From: Promerops cafer
Lineage: Eukaryota > Chordata > Aves > Passeriformes > Nectariniidae
NCBI GenBank assembly: GCA_013398275.1
Contig: VZSE01005960.1
Location: forward strand, 92,948 to 156,947
DNA length: 64,000 bases
Direction of reading: 5' to 3'
A program made the translations under genes and the position numbers. This document shows positions 1-10,200 of this stretch, piece after piece. The number at the start of each line of letters is the position of its first letter. The first letter of the stretch is position 1. The notes beneath the pieces are model-generated. The model had not been told where the DNA came from. It worked only from the letters and a program-made list of their open reading frames with translations, and did not search any database.

Positions 1-1493
1 TTCTTTCCTCCAAAACTAGAACAAATTTTTGCAAAGTTACAGCTATGGCAAATTTAGAACCAATACTTTATGTTATAACATCATTTGTGCTAACAAGTTA
101 AAAAAAAAACCAAAACATAACTTTTCAATATTTTGGTTTCATGAGGAAATTTCTCTGATCTTCTTATTATAGTGAAGAGTACTATACTCTGACAATGACT
201 TTTATCCAAAACTTACTTTAAAAGTTCCTCATACAAAATTATAGCCTCAAAATATAAGCCATTTACTGCCAGATGTTTTGCAAGCTGTTCTGTAACGTCA
301 CATAAAAAGCAATGAAGTAAAAACAGAGCCAGAGCAATATATATGATAAGGAGCTAAAATAGGGATAGAGGGGGGTGTTAGCTTTGTAAAATTTACAGTA
401 ATGTGAAGAAATCAAGGTGTTCTTGGAAACTGAGTAGACACAAGCCAATTTTGAGTGATTTTTTTAAAGATTAAGCCAAAAATTCAGCTAAGAAATGATT
501 GAATAAATTTATATATTTTACAATGCACCATGAACGCCATCAAACTTCCTTCCCTCTTGAACCAAATGAGGAAATAAGTTTAGGACTTGAAAACCCCATT
601 TCGAGGTTATGTCTTTCTCCCATCCAAAGACCTTTCTGAAGCCATAGATGGATTCATGGTTAGACATCTCACATGAGATATGCCAAACCACTATCAGTAC
701 TGATAATGGTCTTCTTGATCTCATCAGGTTTCTTCCACTTTTGCTGTGTGTACCCCTGCTCAAGTAATTTTGGACACCTTTGTCAGTGGTGACTGAAGGT
801 GCACATTTTTTCAGACAAGGTTAGTACATAAGCCAGAAGGAAAGAAGAGGTTTTCATCATGAAGGACGTGAAAAAATGAAACGTGTAGGCAACTGCTGAG
901 CTGCTGTTTTGTAGTAATTTTTACTTTGGGACATAATGGACATTGGTAGCTGAAAACCACAGAAGCTGGCACCAGAAACAGGTGGTTAAACAGGGGGGAA
1001 AGTGAAAAAAATTACCTGTTTCTGGACAAATCAACAGTTTTGGAATGCAGACTGGTTTTTTTTTACTGTTATTTTTAAGATCAAAACTTAGCAGAAGGTG
1101 AATGACTTATGTCCCTTGCACATATATCATATCCCTTTGTCACTGCCTGTGATGGAGATCAGGGTCTTCAGACAAACCAGAATAACAAAAGAGGAAAATA
1201 GAGCAATACCCAGAAGTCAAGAGGTGATTTTTACTAATAAAAATAATATTTTATTTCACTCTTAGCTGTTAGAATAGTGTCTGCATAGCAATATTCTCTG
1301 CATGAGAGAGAAAGTGAACACATATTTTGCTCTCCTTTTTGTTCTGTGTTTTAGGGGAATAATTTAGGTTTGTGTTAGTGGGAGAACTGGGCCTGAGAGT
1401 TAATTCTTCCTATCATTTGTGCATGATACCCTAATCTGAGATGAGAGAAGGAGGCACTAAAACACAATGTAATGGAAATAATAAGCAGAATTT
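1..1493. other. Unique AT-rich noncoding DNA
   Basis: I see no gene and no recognisable repeat here. Open frames are short (81 codons or fewer) and lack splice-site support. Composition is typical bird intergenic or intronic DNA: AT-rich, with few CpG and scattered short A and T runs such as the A run near 102-110. An old diverged repeat could be hidden, since only fairly intact families can be recognised by eye. Confidence 0.6.
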
Positions 1494-1612
1494 TCATAGA
1501 ATCGTAGAATCTTTAAGGATAGAAAAGACCTCTAAAGTCTTTGAGTCCAACTGTTAACCCAGCACTGCCAAGTGTACAACTAAACCATATCTGCATAGTT
1601 TTTAACACTTCT
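1494..1612 (-). mobile_element. CR1: CR1 LINE 3' end, old 5'-truncated copy
   Basis: On the plus strand the block opens with TCATAGAATCGTAGAAT, the reverse complement of the short terminal repeats that end avian CR1 elements. It continues with the AAAGACCTCTAAAG and GAGTCCAACTGTTAACCC blocks of CR1 3' untranslated regions, then a weaker match through the CACTTC block. The element therefore lies on the minus strand, with its 3' end at the left. Similarity fades after about 1612. CR1 copies are normally 5'-truncated, lack a poly-A tail and make no clear target-site duplication, as here. The copy is dead. The subfamily looks like the one seen at 5292 and 62443. Confidence 0.85.
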
Positions 1613-2459
1613 GTCTGTTCAGGGGTCTACAATGCTGACCATTCTCCATTTACCCAGATCCCCGACAGCACTAGAAGGTGGTGGTGTCCTCACTGTTTCC
1701 CAGCCTTCTCTCTTTAGACCCTCTGCAGCAGGAATCATGAGGATGCCAACTGTGCCTTGCTGCTCTGCATGGTTATCAGCAGGGATACCTCCTTTATTTG
1801 CTTTTTAAAGTGCCTTACACATCTGTGGAGAAGGATAAGTCATAAATAATAATAACAGTGCCACTGCTTCCATCTCATTAATACCAAGTCACTAGAGATT
1901 CCCTCGTGGTGATGCAAAGTACATGACACTGCACAGATTAGGGCTTCCATCATGCAGACTGTCAGCATGATTGCTTTCACTAAATACAGCCATTGCACAC
2001 ACTGAAATATGATCAACTAGGGCACTGCTAGTAAACCACTGACAGCAGCTTTGCAAACAAGAATGTATAACTTTCATAATTCTGCTCTGGAGACTAAAAG
2101 CTTGGAAAAATGCTGGAGATTGTGAGCAGGAGGTGAATATGTTAGCACTTTTCTCACAGGAATCCAAGCAGTGGATCTTATTCCCAGAAATCTGCCTTTA
2201 TTGTCTCTGGGGAAACCATTCACTGACTTTCTTAAGTCCATGAACTCTCTGGGTCAGTGATCATCTTAATCTGCTCCACAGGGTTTAGAACAACTGAGAC
2301 TTACTCTTGACTGCCATGGTGAATGGCAATTACCATGATAATTAGGTGATTATGTTAGCCAAACAGGCAAAATAAACTTTGAAACAAGAGCTATTGGTAC
2401 TCTGTATTGAAGGAAGCAGAACTAAAACCCCAGCTTCTCTGAACATCTACATTAGTCTC
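1613..2459. other. Unique noncoding DNA left of the solo LTR
   Basis: No gene is supported. A 91-codon minus-strand frame at 1892-2167 is not recognisable and has no splice or composition support. The last five bases (2455-2459, GTCTC) are the left copy of the target-site duplication of the neighbouring LTR. Confidence 0.6.
2455..2459. repeat. Left target-site duplication of solo LTR
   Basis: GTCTC at 2455-2459 is repeated exactly at 3604-3608, directly outside the TG...CA ends of the LTR. A 5-bp duplication is the footprint of retroviral integrase and fixes the insertion boundaries. Five bases is usual for ERVL-type and some ERV1-type insertions; six is usual for ERVK. Confidence 0.85.
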
Positions 2460-2583
2460 TGTCATGGTTTGACGCTGGCCCAATGCCCCCATGAAAATAT
2501 ATTTTCTTTAACTAACTGCTGTGAGATGCGACCAGGAACAGAGCAGAGCAGGCTCAAACTTAGAAAGAGAGGGAAAATAAAAC

Positions 2584-2589
2584 TTTATT
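2584..2589 (-). promoter_or_regulatory. LTR polyadenylation signal (AATAAA)
   Basis: The plus-strand TTTATT at this place reads AATAAA on the minus strand, about 125 bases before the 3' end of the solo LTR. It lies downstream of the TATA-like box in the same orientation, as expected for the R region of an LTR. Function today is not known. Confidence 0.5.
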
Positions 2590-3081
2590 GACCTACACTA
2601 AAATCAGGAACACACAGGAAACAGAATGAAAACCTTCTAAAACATTCTTCCTCCTCCCACCCAATTTCTACCAAACTACAGTGAGACAAAACCTTGGAAA
2701 CCTGATTAAGTTACCACCACTCTGATAATCAATTCTCAGTCCATTAGGGGAGATGTACCACAGTCCTCCCCACAAAACACGGTTGAAACTTCCCATGTTT
2801 CTTTGTCACACATGGCACTGCCTGGAGAAAATCTGCCATCGTGACATCCTCCTTCCATGTACAGTGCTCTCACCACTGTCCATGGACCGAAACTGCTCAT
2901 AGGGTTCTTCAGGGATGCTTTGCCAAGTGCCAAAAACCAACCATGTCTCATTTTGGGACAACAGTTCCCCCCCATTTTCTCATCCCCTGGGGCCGAGGGT
3001 CTCGAGAACAGAGCTCTTCTTCTCCCTGAAGACAGAGAGCACCACCACACCCTCTTCATCTTCCTCTGTTCACTCCATTCC

Positions 3082-3087
3082 TTTATA
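3082..3087 (-). promoter_or_regulatory. TATA-like box of the solo LTR
   Basis: The minus strand reads GTATAAAGG here, inside the LTR and upstream (on that strand) of the AATAAA signal. The TATA box, then poly-A signal, then CA end order supports minus orientation. I infer a former retroviral promoter; there is no evidence of present activity. Confidence 0.45.
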
Positions 3088-3603
3088 CGATGTCATTACT
3101 GCAGGTCACTCTCTTGGCTCAAGCCATCACATCCACCCAAATGCAGTCTCATGTATTACAGGTAACTTGGTTCAGTCTATGGCTATACAAGAAAAGTCCA
3201 GCTAAAGAAGCCACTCCATCATCTCCTCCTACTTCNCTCTGGCAGGGCGGGGGAGACAAAAAAAAAGCCATCTCAATGTCTCTCCACCCCTTCGTCCTGC
3301 AGGGGCTGGCCTGGTTCCATTCGCTTCCACCTCCCTCTCTCTTCAGGGCTCCGGCCTACCTCAGCCTGGGCCTCCATGGCTCCCCTCCCCACCCAGCCTG
3401 TGGCTGGACAGAGGAGATGTGCACCTCTGCCGGACCGGAACAGAAAGAGAACGAACTCTGGGAATTCTCTGCTTTTAACCCCGTGTGTCCTCAGAGGCGA
3501 TCCATGTCTTCAGTGGTCACACCAGGTGTCAATATTCAAATCTGACCACTGATTGGTTTGACTAAAACTCCCCAAAAAACTCACTTCCTCTCAAACCGAG
3601 ACA

Positions 3604-3608
3604 GTCTC
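3604..3608. repeat. Right target-site duplication of solo LTR
   Basis: GTCTC, identical to 2455-2459, directly follows the terminal CA of the LTR. The exact match of both copies suggests that the insertion is not very old. Confidence 0.85.
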
Positions 3609-5291
3609 GTCTACTGTAGCTGTTTATAGTCAGTGGACAGCAGTAGGTTCTCCAAGAGGTCTTTCAGATCACAAGCCCAAGGGCTGCACACTCCTGTGGA
3701 GGAGCTGCCACTGTCAGTGGGTCTCCAGATCACACCCCTAAAGCTGCATGTACAGAATAGATAATATGGAAAATGTCTTTGTTCCCAAAACTGCCCAAAA
3801 CTGCACTTCTTCCACATTGCCTCTGGCTGCCACAGCCATTCTCAGCTGAAGGCAGTGCCACAAAAATCAGTTGTACCACCTCACTGCTGTGTTTGGTCAA
3901 TCATTTCCCTCCTTGCTTTTTCTCTTTCAATGGGTCCTGGTATTCTTACTCTCTAAGAGCAACTTAAGATAATAGCCTCATCTGTAAGTAAAGTGCTGTT
4001 TGCTTAGGGAAGCTTTTTGGAAGGCAGTTCTCCAGTCTGGCTTATTGCTAGGCCATCCCAGGGGAGATGGCAGGAATATAACACCAGCCCCATCCAGATG
4101 TGTGTGGAAGGTAATTTTTAAATAGTACCCAGTGCTTCTGTAGAGGTAACTCAATATCCCTCAGAAGTGCAGAATATTAGCTCCTATATCAGATACAGTG
4201 TGAAATAGCTACCAAACTTCAAATTCTTCTCATTTAATTCCTAATAACTTCCACAGCTAGACAAGCATGTGGGGACTGCATATTCTTATTCTTCCATGAA
4301 TTTGCTTGGAATCATGAAACTGTAGGGAAGGGTAGGGTAGAACAACCACTCTGTAAATGGACATCACTGGAGCAGATGCTCCCAAATTCCAAGTGTATTT
4401 CAAAAAGTGTTCTCACCAGAAATATGCCGTGATCATACACAATGCCTGGGTCAATATTTTGAAGGTAGGGACCAAACCCATGGCCATGGTCAGCTAGGAT
4501 ATTCCTTTGGAGTTCATCCAGAGAAAGGCTCGTCCCATGAACAGTAGGAAAAAAAATGAGACTAACCATTTCATTGCAGAGTTACCTGTGTCTTTCTTGA
4601 AGCAGCTGCAGTTTTCTGGGAAAAAATAACAGAGTAGATGGACCATTCCAGATTCAAAATGGCAATAAACTGTCTGTTTTAAATGCACACAACATTTTCC
4701 TGTGGAGAAACAGGGAAAAGTATGTGAAACCATAGGAAAAAACTGAGTTGAGCAAAATTACATTTTACCATTCTAAAAAATATGTGATACAGAAGCTCAT
4801 AAAACCTAAAACTCCACAGGGTTCACCCTGCCAGGGAACTGGTTCTGAATAGCAGTATTTTGACAAATATAGCTTTTTTTTTTTAATTATATAATGCATG
4901 ATGGCTTATTTGCATATGGTAATTGGCCTTGTCTGCCACTTCTGCTTGACAGTCTGCTCTTCAGCAAATGCTTCTTTGTTTGTCACTTCCCAAGCTCTAT
5001 GACTGTCTGTGGAGCAGCAGTCTTTCCATTTTTTATAGATATCTAAGTGATGCTAATGAGAATAATCTGGCACAAGCAGGAAAAAAATAAATCTGGTATC
5101 ATTTCTGGGCTCTGAACATAAAGAAAACTCCAGAAGAATGCATTAAAATTATAATATGTTTTCTGTGCTGTATTGTTGCACTATGTAATTTGAAAATCTA
5201 TAGCTTTACATACTACCCCAGCTGGATTTTTTTTTTAATATTTTGTCACAATTTATTGTTCTGACATTACAGGAAACTTTTAAAATCTCAA
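3609..5291. other. Unique noncoding DNA with exon-like splice signals at 4417-4699
   Basis: No gene is proven. A 10-bp unit (CCCAAAACTG) is duplicated in tandem at 3784-3803. On the minus strand the stretch 4586-4699 is bounded by a good acceptor (pyrimidine tract then CAG) and a good donor (ACACAG then GTAACT), and a second strong donor (TTCTG then GTGAGA) lies at 4417/4416. These are listed separately as a weak candidate exon. The rest holds short frames and short T runs such as 4872-4883 and 5227-5237. Confidence 0.5.
4586..4699 (-). other. Candidate exon, cysteine-rich, unproven
   Basis: Reading the minus strand, TTTCTCCACAG precedes position 4699 and GTAACTC follows 4586, giving a 114-bp segment with good splice sites at both ends. 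One frame is open throughout; entered with two bases of a split codon and left with one, it would be a symmetric phase 1-1 exon. The peptide has six cysteines, with a CC pair near its start and a CSC near its end. I do not recognise the protein. Splice-like signals are common by chance in this much DNA, so without comparative or RNA support this remains a lead only. Confidence 0.15.
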
Positions 5292-5590
5292 AATCATAGA
5301 ATCACAGAATTGTTAAGATTGGAAAAGAACTTTAAGGTAATCAAGTCCAAGCATCAACCCAGCACTACCATGTTCATTATCAAACCGTGTCCTCCAGTGC
5401 CAAATCCACACATTTTTTTAATACTTCCAGTCTACCACTTCCTTGGACAGCTGTTCCAATGCTTTACAACCTTTTCAGTAAAAAAAAATTTCCCAACATC
5501 CAATCTAAATCTCCCCTGGCGAAAGTCGAGGCCATTTCCCCTCATCCTGTCACTTGCTGCCTGGGAGAAGAGACTGATACCCACATGTGT
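5292..5590 (-). mobile_element. CR1: CR1 LINE 3' end with remnant of ORF2 C-terminus
   Basis: The plus strand starts with ATCATAGAATCACAGAATTG, the reversed CR1 terminal repeats, and continues through GAAAAGAACTTTAAGG, GTCCAAGCATCAACCC, the TCCAATGC block and AATCTAAATCTCCCCTGG. The minus strand still encodes the C-terminal end of CR1 ORF2 protein: around 5470-5560 it reads RGNGLDFRQGRFRLDVGKFF, a typical CR1 ending. The copy stops at about 5590, so it is a 5'-truncated 300-bp piece and cannot move. Confidence 0.93.
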
Positions 5591-7202
5591 GAGTGCATGC
5601 ATGTATAAACCCATTAAATTTACAAGCCTATATACAATAAATTAAGTTTTAACAACATTTTCTGTAGTGTTTTAAGGAAAACCAGGCAGAAGCCAGAGCT
5701 ACTGAATAAAACTTCATCATCATTCTGGAAGTTCAATCTTCATACGTTGCATCTGCATATGAAAAAGTTTTAACAAGTCTTTATATGCCAAGAAATATCC
5801 TTTCTGCCATCACTTCTTCTGCACGCAGTTTTCTTCAAGTGGAAATAAAGACAAACACAGTGTCACAATCTGTGTTTTGCTACACAAGAGACAAGTATAA
5901 CTGAAGGCATCTGACAGGTAGGGAAAACCACTGCTCATGTTGTGCTCTTCAGGAGTCTAAAACCCATTTTAGCACTAAGGGTTAAAAGGAAAAGCCAGTC
6001 ACTTTCCATGTCAGGGTCCATGGGTAGTTAAGAACTGAAGTACATAAAACCAAATGAGACTGGATCATTTAGTAGTTTTCATTTGTGCAAAGAGAATGCT
6101 AAATTCTGGCCCATCAGGGGGCTTCTTGTGGAAAGGATTGTAGGTGAAATGGGAAAAGAAAGATCAAATATAATCTGTGATTCACCACTAATGTAATAAT
6201 ACTTCTACTCATTCCGTGTAGGAGACTTTGCCTCAGTTAGGCGTTATGGTAGGTTTATGTAGGAAACATCCAACTGGCATTTCCAAAATTAAGACAAAGC
6301 ATACCACCTATGGCAATCTTAGGGAAAAGCTATAGCTAGTGAACCCATGTTTCACTTGTTTGCTCCAGTGCCACGTTAGTGTGCCACAATGCATACAACA
6401 CAAGTAATGCACACATTGAGGGAGAAGTTAGAGAAAGAAACACCACAGAACTGAAGAAATAAAATACTGGATGAAAAGTAAACAAAATAAAAAAAAGGAA
6501 AATAAATTTTTAATGCAAAATCAACTGGGAGAAAGAAGCCTTATCAAAAGGAAATAATATGTATCTTTTCACAATTTTAAAAATTCAAGTTAGTGTGAGT
6601 TAAAAACCACTTATAAACCAAGGCATGGATTTAGCTGTCAACTGAGACATTCCCTCATCTCCAAAAGAGATCATTTTAATGCCTGGTTTAAGTGAAGAAT
6701 TAGGTCATGAAGGGGTTTTCATTCTCCCTCCTCAAATCCTCATTAGTTAGTCAGAACTGGTTGTTTGGTCAGGTTAAGTCCCACCAGCAGACAGGTGTGC
6801 TCCCAGGTCTGGTCCTACCTGTACAGACACTATTGACAAACAGTAAACGCTCCTCTGTCTTGCTTTATTCAGTACCACATCCACAAGGACATGACCTCAT
6901 CTAAAGCAGCAGCATCTACAACACAGAACAGGAGCATAAATTAGGGTTCATTAATTGCTTAAACTGATAATCTTCAATCTGACCTGCTCGAGGCATGGTA
7001 ACACATTTCTCTGCTTCTCTTGCAAGTGGCAGGAACAGGTTACTGCAGGCAGGCAAGGCACAAAGTGTCTGACACTGCCAGAGTAGGTCAGGAAAAACTC
7101 CCCAGATCCCTCAGCCTAAAGACTGCAGGTTCCTGAGAGGTGATAACTTCATTGCTTGCAGGTTTTGGAAGCATTTTTCAAAAATGAATTATACGTGTTC
7201 TT
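5591..7202. other. Unique AT-rich noncoding DNA
   Basis: No gene or recognisable repeat apart from an A-rich patch at about 6481-6515. Open frames are 65 codons or fewer. Confidence 0.6.
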
Positions 7203-7243
7203 AGAATACCCTGAGTTGGAAGAGAACTGCAAGGAGCATTGAG
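7203..7243 (-). mobile_element. CR1: Worn CR1 LINE 3' tail fragment
   Basis: AGAATACCCTGAGTTGGAAG followed by a block similar to GGGACCCACAAGGATCATTG matches the tail of a CR1 subfamily also seen, better preserved, at 36434. Only about 40 bp can be aligned by eye. The terminal repeats are eroded, so the boundaries are approximate. Confidence 0.5.
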
Positions 7244-10200
7244 CTGTCAGCAGGGAAAAAGGCACCAACATATCTTAATAAAGGAAACAAATCTGACTGT
7301 ACAAGATAAAGGCAGAAAAAAATATATGAAGAGAATATTTGTTTAAATTATAGAAAATTAGAAACCAGACAAACAGATATGATGCAGAGCAAAACCACAA
7401 GAGAATCACAAGAATATCTATCCTGTTAAAATATACATTAATGTCACAATTCCTAATGACGAGGGATATTTTTAACTTTTCTAAATTAAATTTGTAATTT
7501 CAGCTGCTTGGCAAATGCAGCTGCTGTTCTGCAATCAATGGTATTTGATCAATTTCTATCACCTGAAGATCTGGCCCCTGGTGTGCCAAAAGAGATTGTT
7601 AATTATTTCAGTACACAATGTACAACCAACTCACGAGATCAGTGCAAAATTAACATATTACAGATGTGTGTGCTTATTCCTTTACCGTTTGGGATTCATA
7701 GTTACAAGACTTCTTCCGCAGTCATGCAGAGTATAATTTATTGAAAATTAATTGTTCATAATGATGGAATTCCAGGAGCTTTAAGCATATGACTGATCTC
7801 TGCACTTTGATGAAATAATGAGAGTTGGCAAGCACTAATTATGACTGCTGGCATTTGTTTTATTGGTCTGATTTCTCATGGTTGCCATTCTCTACTGGAA
7901 TCCATGGCAAAAAAATTGCCATTACCATTGATGGAAACAATGATATTGTAGATCATGTAACTCTTAATAGTTTGCAAGAAATCTGCTTCCAAAGTCAACT
8001 TTTCTCTTTTCTTTTTGGCTTTGTTCTTTTGATAAATGCTCTCAGCCAGTAAAGAAAAATCGATTTAAATGAATAAGCAAGCGAACAGCATTCATATCAC
8101 CTTTATTTCACTTTGCTTCCTTGCTTGATTCTAATGATTCTTTATTTCAGTACTGAGAAAAGCTTCACTACATGGCCAAGCCATCATAAAGAAGAATCAA
8201 GTAAGTAAATAAAATCACAAACCCAAGTCAGTGTCAGCATTTACCCTCAGCCATTACAAAGATCTTTTTAATAATAACAAATGTAAGTTCAGGAAAGTCC
8301 AAGCTGTTCATTGCTCAGATGAGGCTCACAAATTGCAGGAGATGACAGCAGTCTTTTAATACTAAAAAACCAAATTACGACAGCAATCAGATGTGTTGCC
8401 TGACAGAGGAGAAATTTTACACTTTTTTATTAAGTTCATGGTTCTGCTTTCTTTAATTTGTGCTCAAACAAGGGGGGAAAATGAGGATGAATTCATTGAG
8501 GGACAGCTGGCATGACAATGTATTGCAAGGGATGAGAGCTGAAAAAGTATGAACAAGCCATAGCAGAGAACAATGAGCCATCATGGACTGTCAACCCTGT
8601 CAGATGGACCTCTGGGATCAGGGCAAAGTTAGGACCGACAGGTTCTCCCCACCTCAGTCCACTGGTCCTGCTCTCTGACAGTGGTGAAATGACCCTCCCT
8701 CTCCCCTGCATCCCTTGGACGGCCTGATCTTTGTTTCTCTTCTCCCTGGTCACAGGACAGGGCTGGACCTCCTCACTGGCAACACTATTCCCTGTCCTCA
8801 TAAACATTCTTCTTGCGTAGTGCTGAGACAAAACATCTATGCAGAAAGGTCACCAAATACAGCTCAGTGAAATATTGCATCAAGGATATTTGATGGCTTG
8901 AATTGGCTCAGAGACCCATCAGTCCTGTGTTTTAACCCTTTGAAACAGTGAGTGCTTGAAAAAGACAGTGCAAAGAAAGCCGTGTGGGATTTGAAAATGC
9001 AAGTATACGCACATCTGCTGATACCTAAAGCAACCTGGTATTTGTACTGATAATAGGAAGTCCATATCCTATTCCACAAAGAAATGTTATTTTTTAAGGG
9101 ATTCAACTACCCTGGGAACGCTAGAATTCAGGTATCTCTGCTCTCACCCGTCATTCGCATGTGCCTTCAGAGTCACTTAATATATCCCACACTCACAAAA
9201 TGGTTGCGACTGGAGAGGTCTTCAGTTCCAACACAGCTTCAGCATAAGCTTTAAAAAGTGTGCATTGGCAGCACCACTCCTTATTCATTGCCTGTGAAAA
9301 GGGTGTAAGAACCTGGCCTTGACAGAAATAACTTTCAGGTATCTAAAGTTGAGGGTGATGTTCCCTGAGGGAAAGGGAGAGAAACTTGGCTACTAGGAAG
9401 AGTATAAAACATGGCTTAGATGTTCCCTACCTCTTTCTGAACTATTTTTTTGTTTAGGTCATGCCTGCCCCCATGATTTTAAGCTTCTTGAGAGTTTGCA
9501 GAACTAAAAAATTCATCCAAGTTTATGTCTGCAGATACAAAGAAAAGGTGAGTTCTCAGTCCTGGTAGATGTAACTTTAGTTTCCCCCTACCTGGGTTGC
9601 GCATTAATACTTTTTTTCCACAGGAGATTGGTCCAGAATTAAAGCTTCTTCAGTAGCTTTTGGTGTGTTTGTTGTTGTTGTTAGAGCTTCAAATTCCCAG
9701 ATCTGGTTTGCATTTCAATTCTTCAGTAGAAGTTTTCTGAAAGCTTAATTTTTTTATTTGTTCACTTGCTCTCTTAGCTGTATTTTTTATATTTTGTAAA
9801 AGCTAGGTTCCCTTTGCCTAACTGTAGGAATTCTCCTAAGGTGTTCAAATTAGTCTTCCTTCCATGACTAGTATGGACATCACAACCCTTGGGTCACTTT
9901 GTGCATGTGATATACGTGTGCATTGAAGGTAGAGGGATTTAAGCTGACTAGACTTGGTGAAACCTTTCCTAGCGTTTAATCTGTAGACCACAAAAGAGAA
10001 GCCCAGGTCCCTCCTCAGAATTTTCTGGGATTCAGCTGGAGTTACCTAAAGACAGTGGATGCAAGGCAGCTTTGAATCCATTACTGGTGGCTGCTCTGTG
10101 GTTTGCACCAAGCTCTACTCTCACAGCAGCAGTCATCTCCTGTACTTCAGGATGTGATAAATCGGGATGTTAAATTCATCAATTTTATCACAAAGTACAG

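Larger units (their letters stand above)
2460..3603 (-). mobile_element. Solo LTR of an endogenous retrovirus (about 1.1 kb)
   Basis: This block starts with TGTCATGGTTTGACGC and ends with AAACCGAGACA, so it has the TG...CA ends of a retroviral LTR, and GTCTC flanks both sides. It is richer in GC and CpG than its surroundings, especially 2980-3500. On the minus strand there is a TATAAAG-like box near 3082-3087 and an AATAAA signal at 2584-2589, which sets the orientation and implies a rather long R region. No gag, pol or env sequence adjoins it and no second LTR is present, so it is best read as a solo LTR left by recombination between the two LTRs of a provirus. Its left end resembles LTRs common in songbirds. 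Exact family and class are not certain. Open frames inside it (2736-3059 minus; 3090-3545 plus) are taken as fortuitous. One base is unresolved (N at 3236). Confidence 0.85.

Noticed and set aside
2736..3059. 107-codon minus-strand ORF
   Set aside because: It is inside the same LTR, which does not encode a protein in this family as far as can be told. Taken as fortuitous.
3090..3545. 151-codon plus-strand ORF
   Set aside because: It lies wholly inside the solo LTR, runs against its orientation, spans an unresolved base and has the low-complexity look of GC-rich LTR sequence.
4312..4733. Albumin-family signal peptide suggested by an MKWLVSFFFLLF stretch
   Set aside because: Only the first residues look like a secretory signal. 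The frame stops soon afterwards and no albumin-like cysteine pattern follows.
9195..9240. Possible CR1 tail (AAAATGGTTGCGACTGGAGA...)
   Set aside because: Some blocks resemble a CR1 tail, but the terminal repeats are absent and the match is too short and diverged to call by eye.
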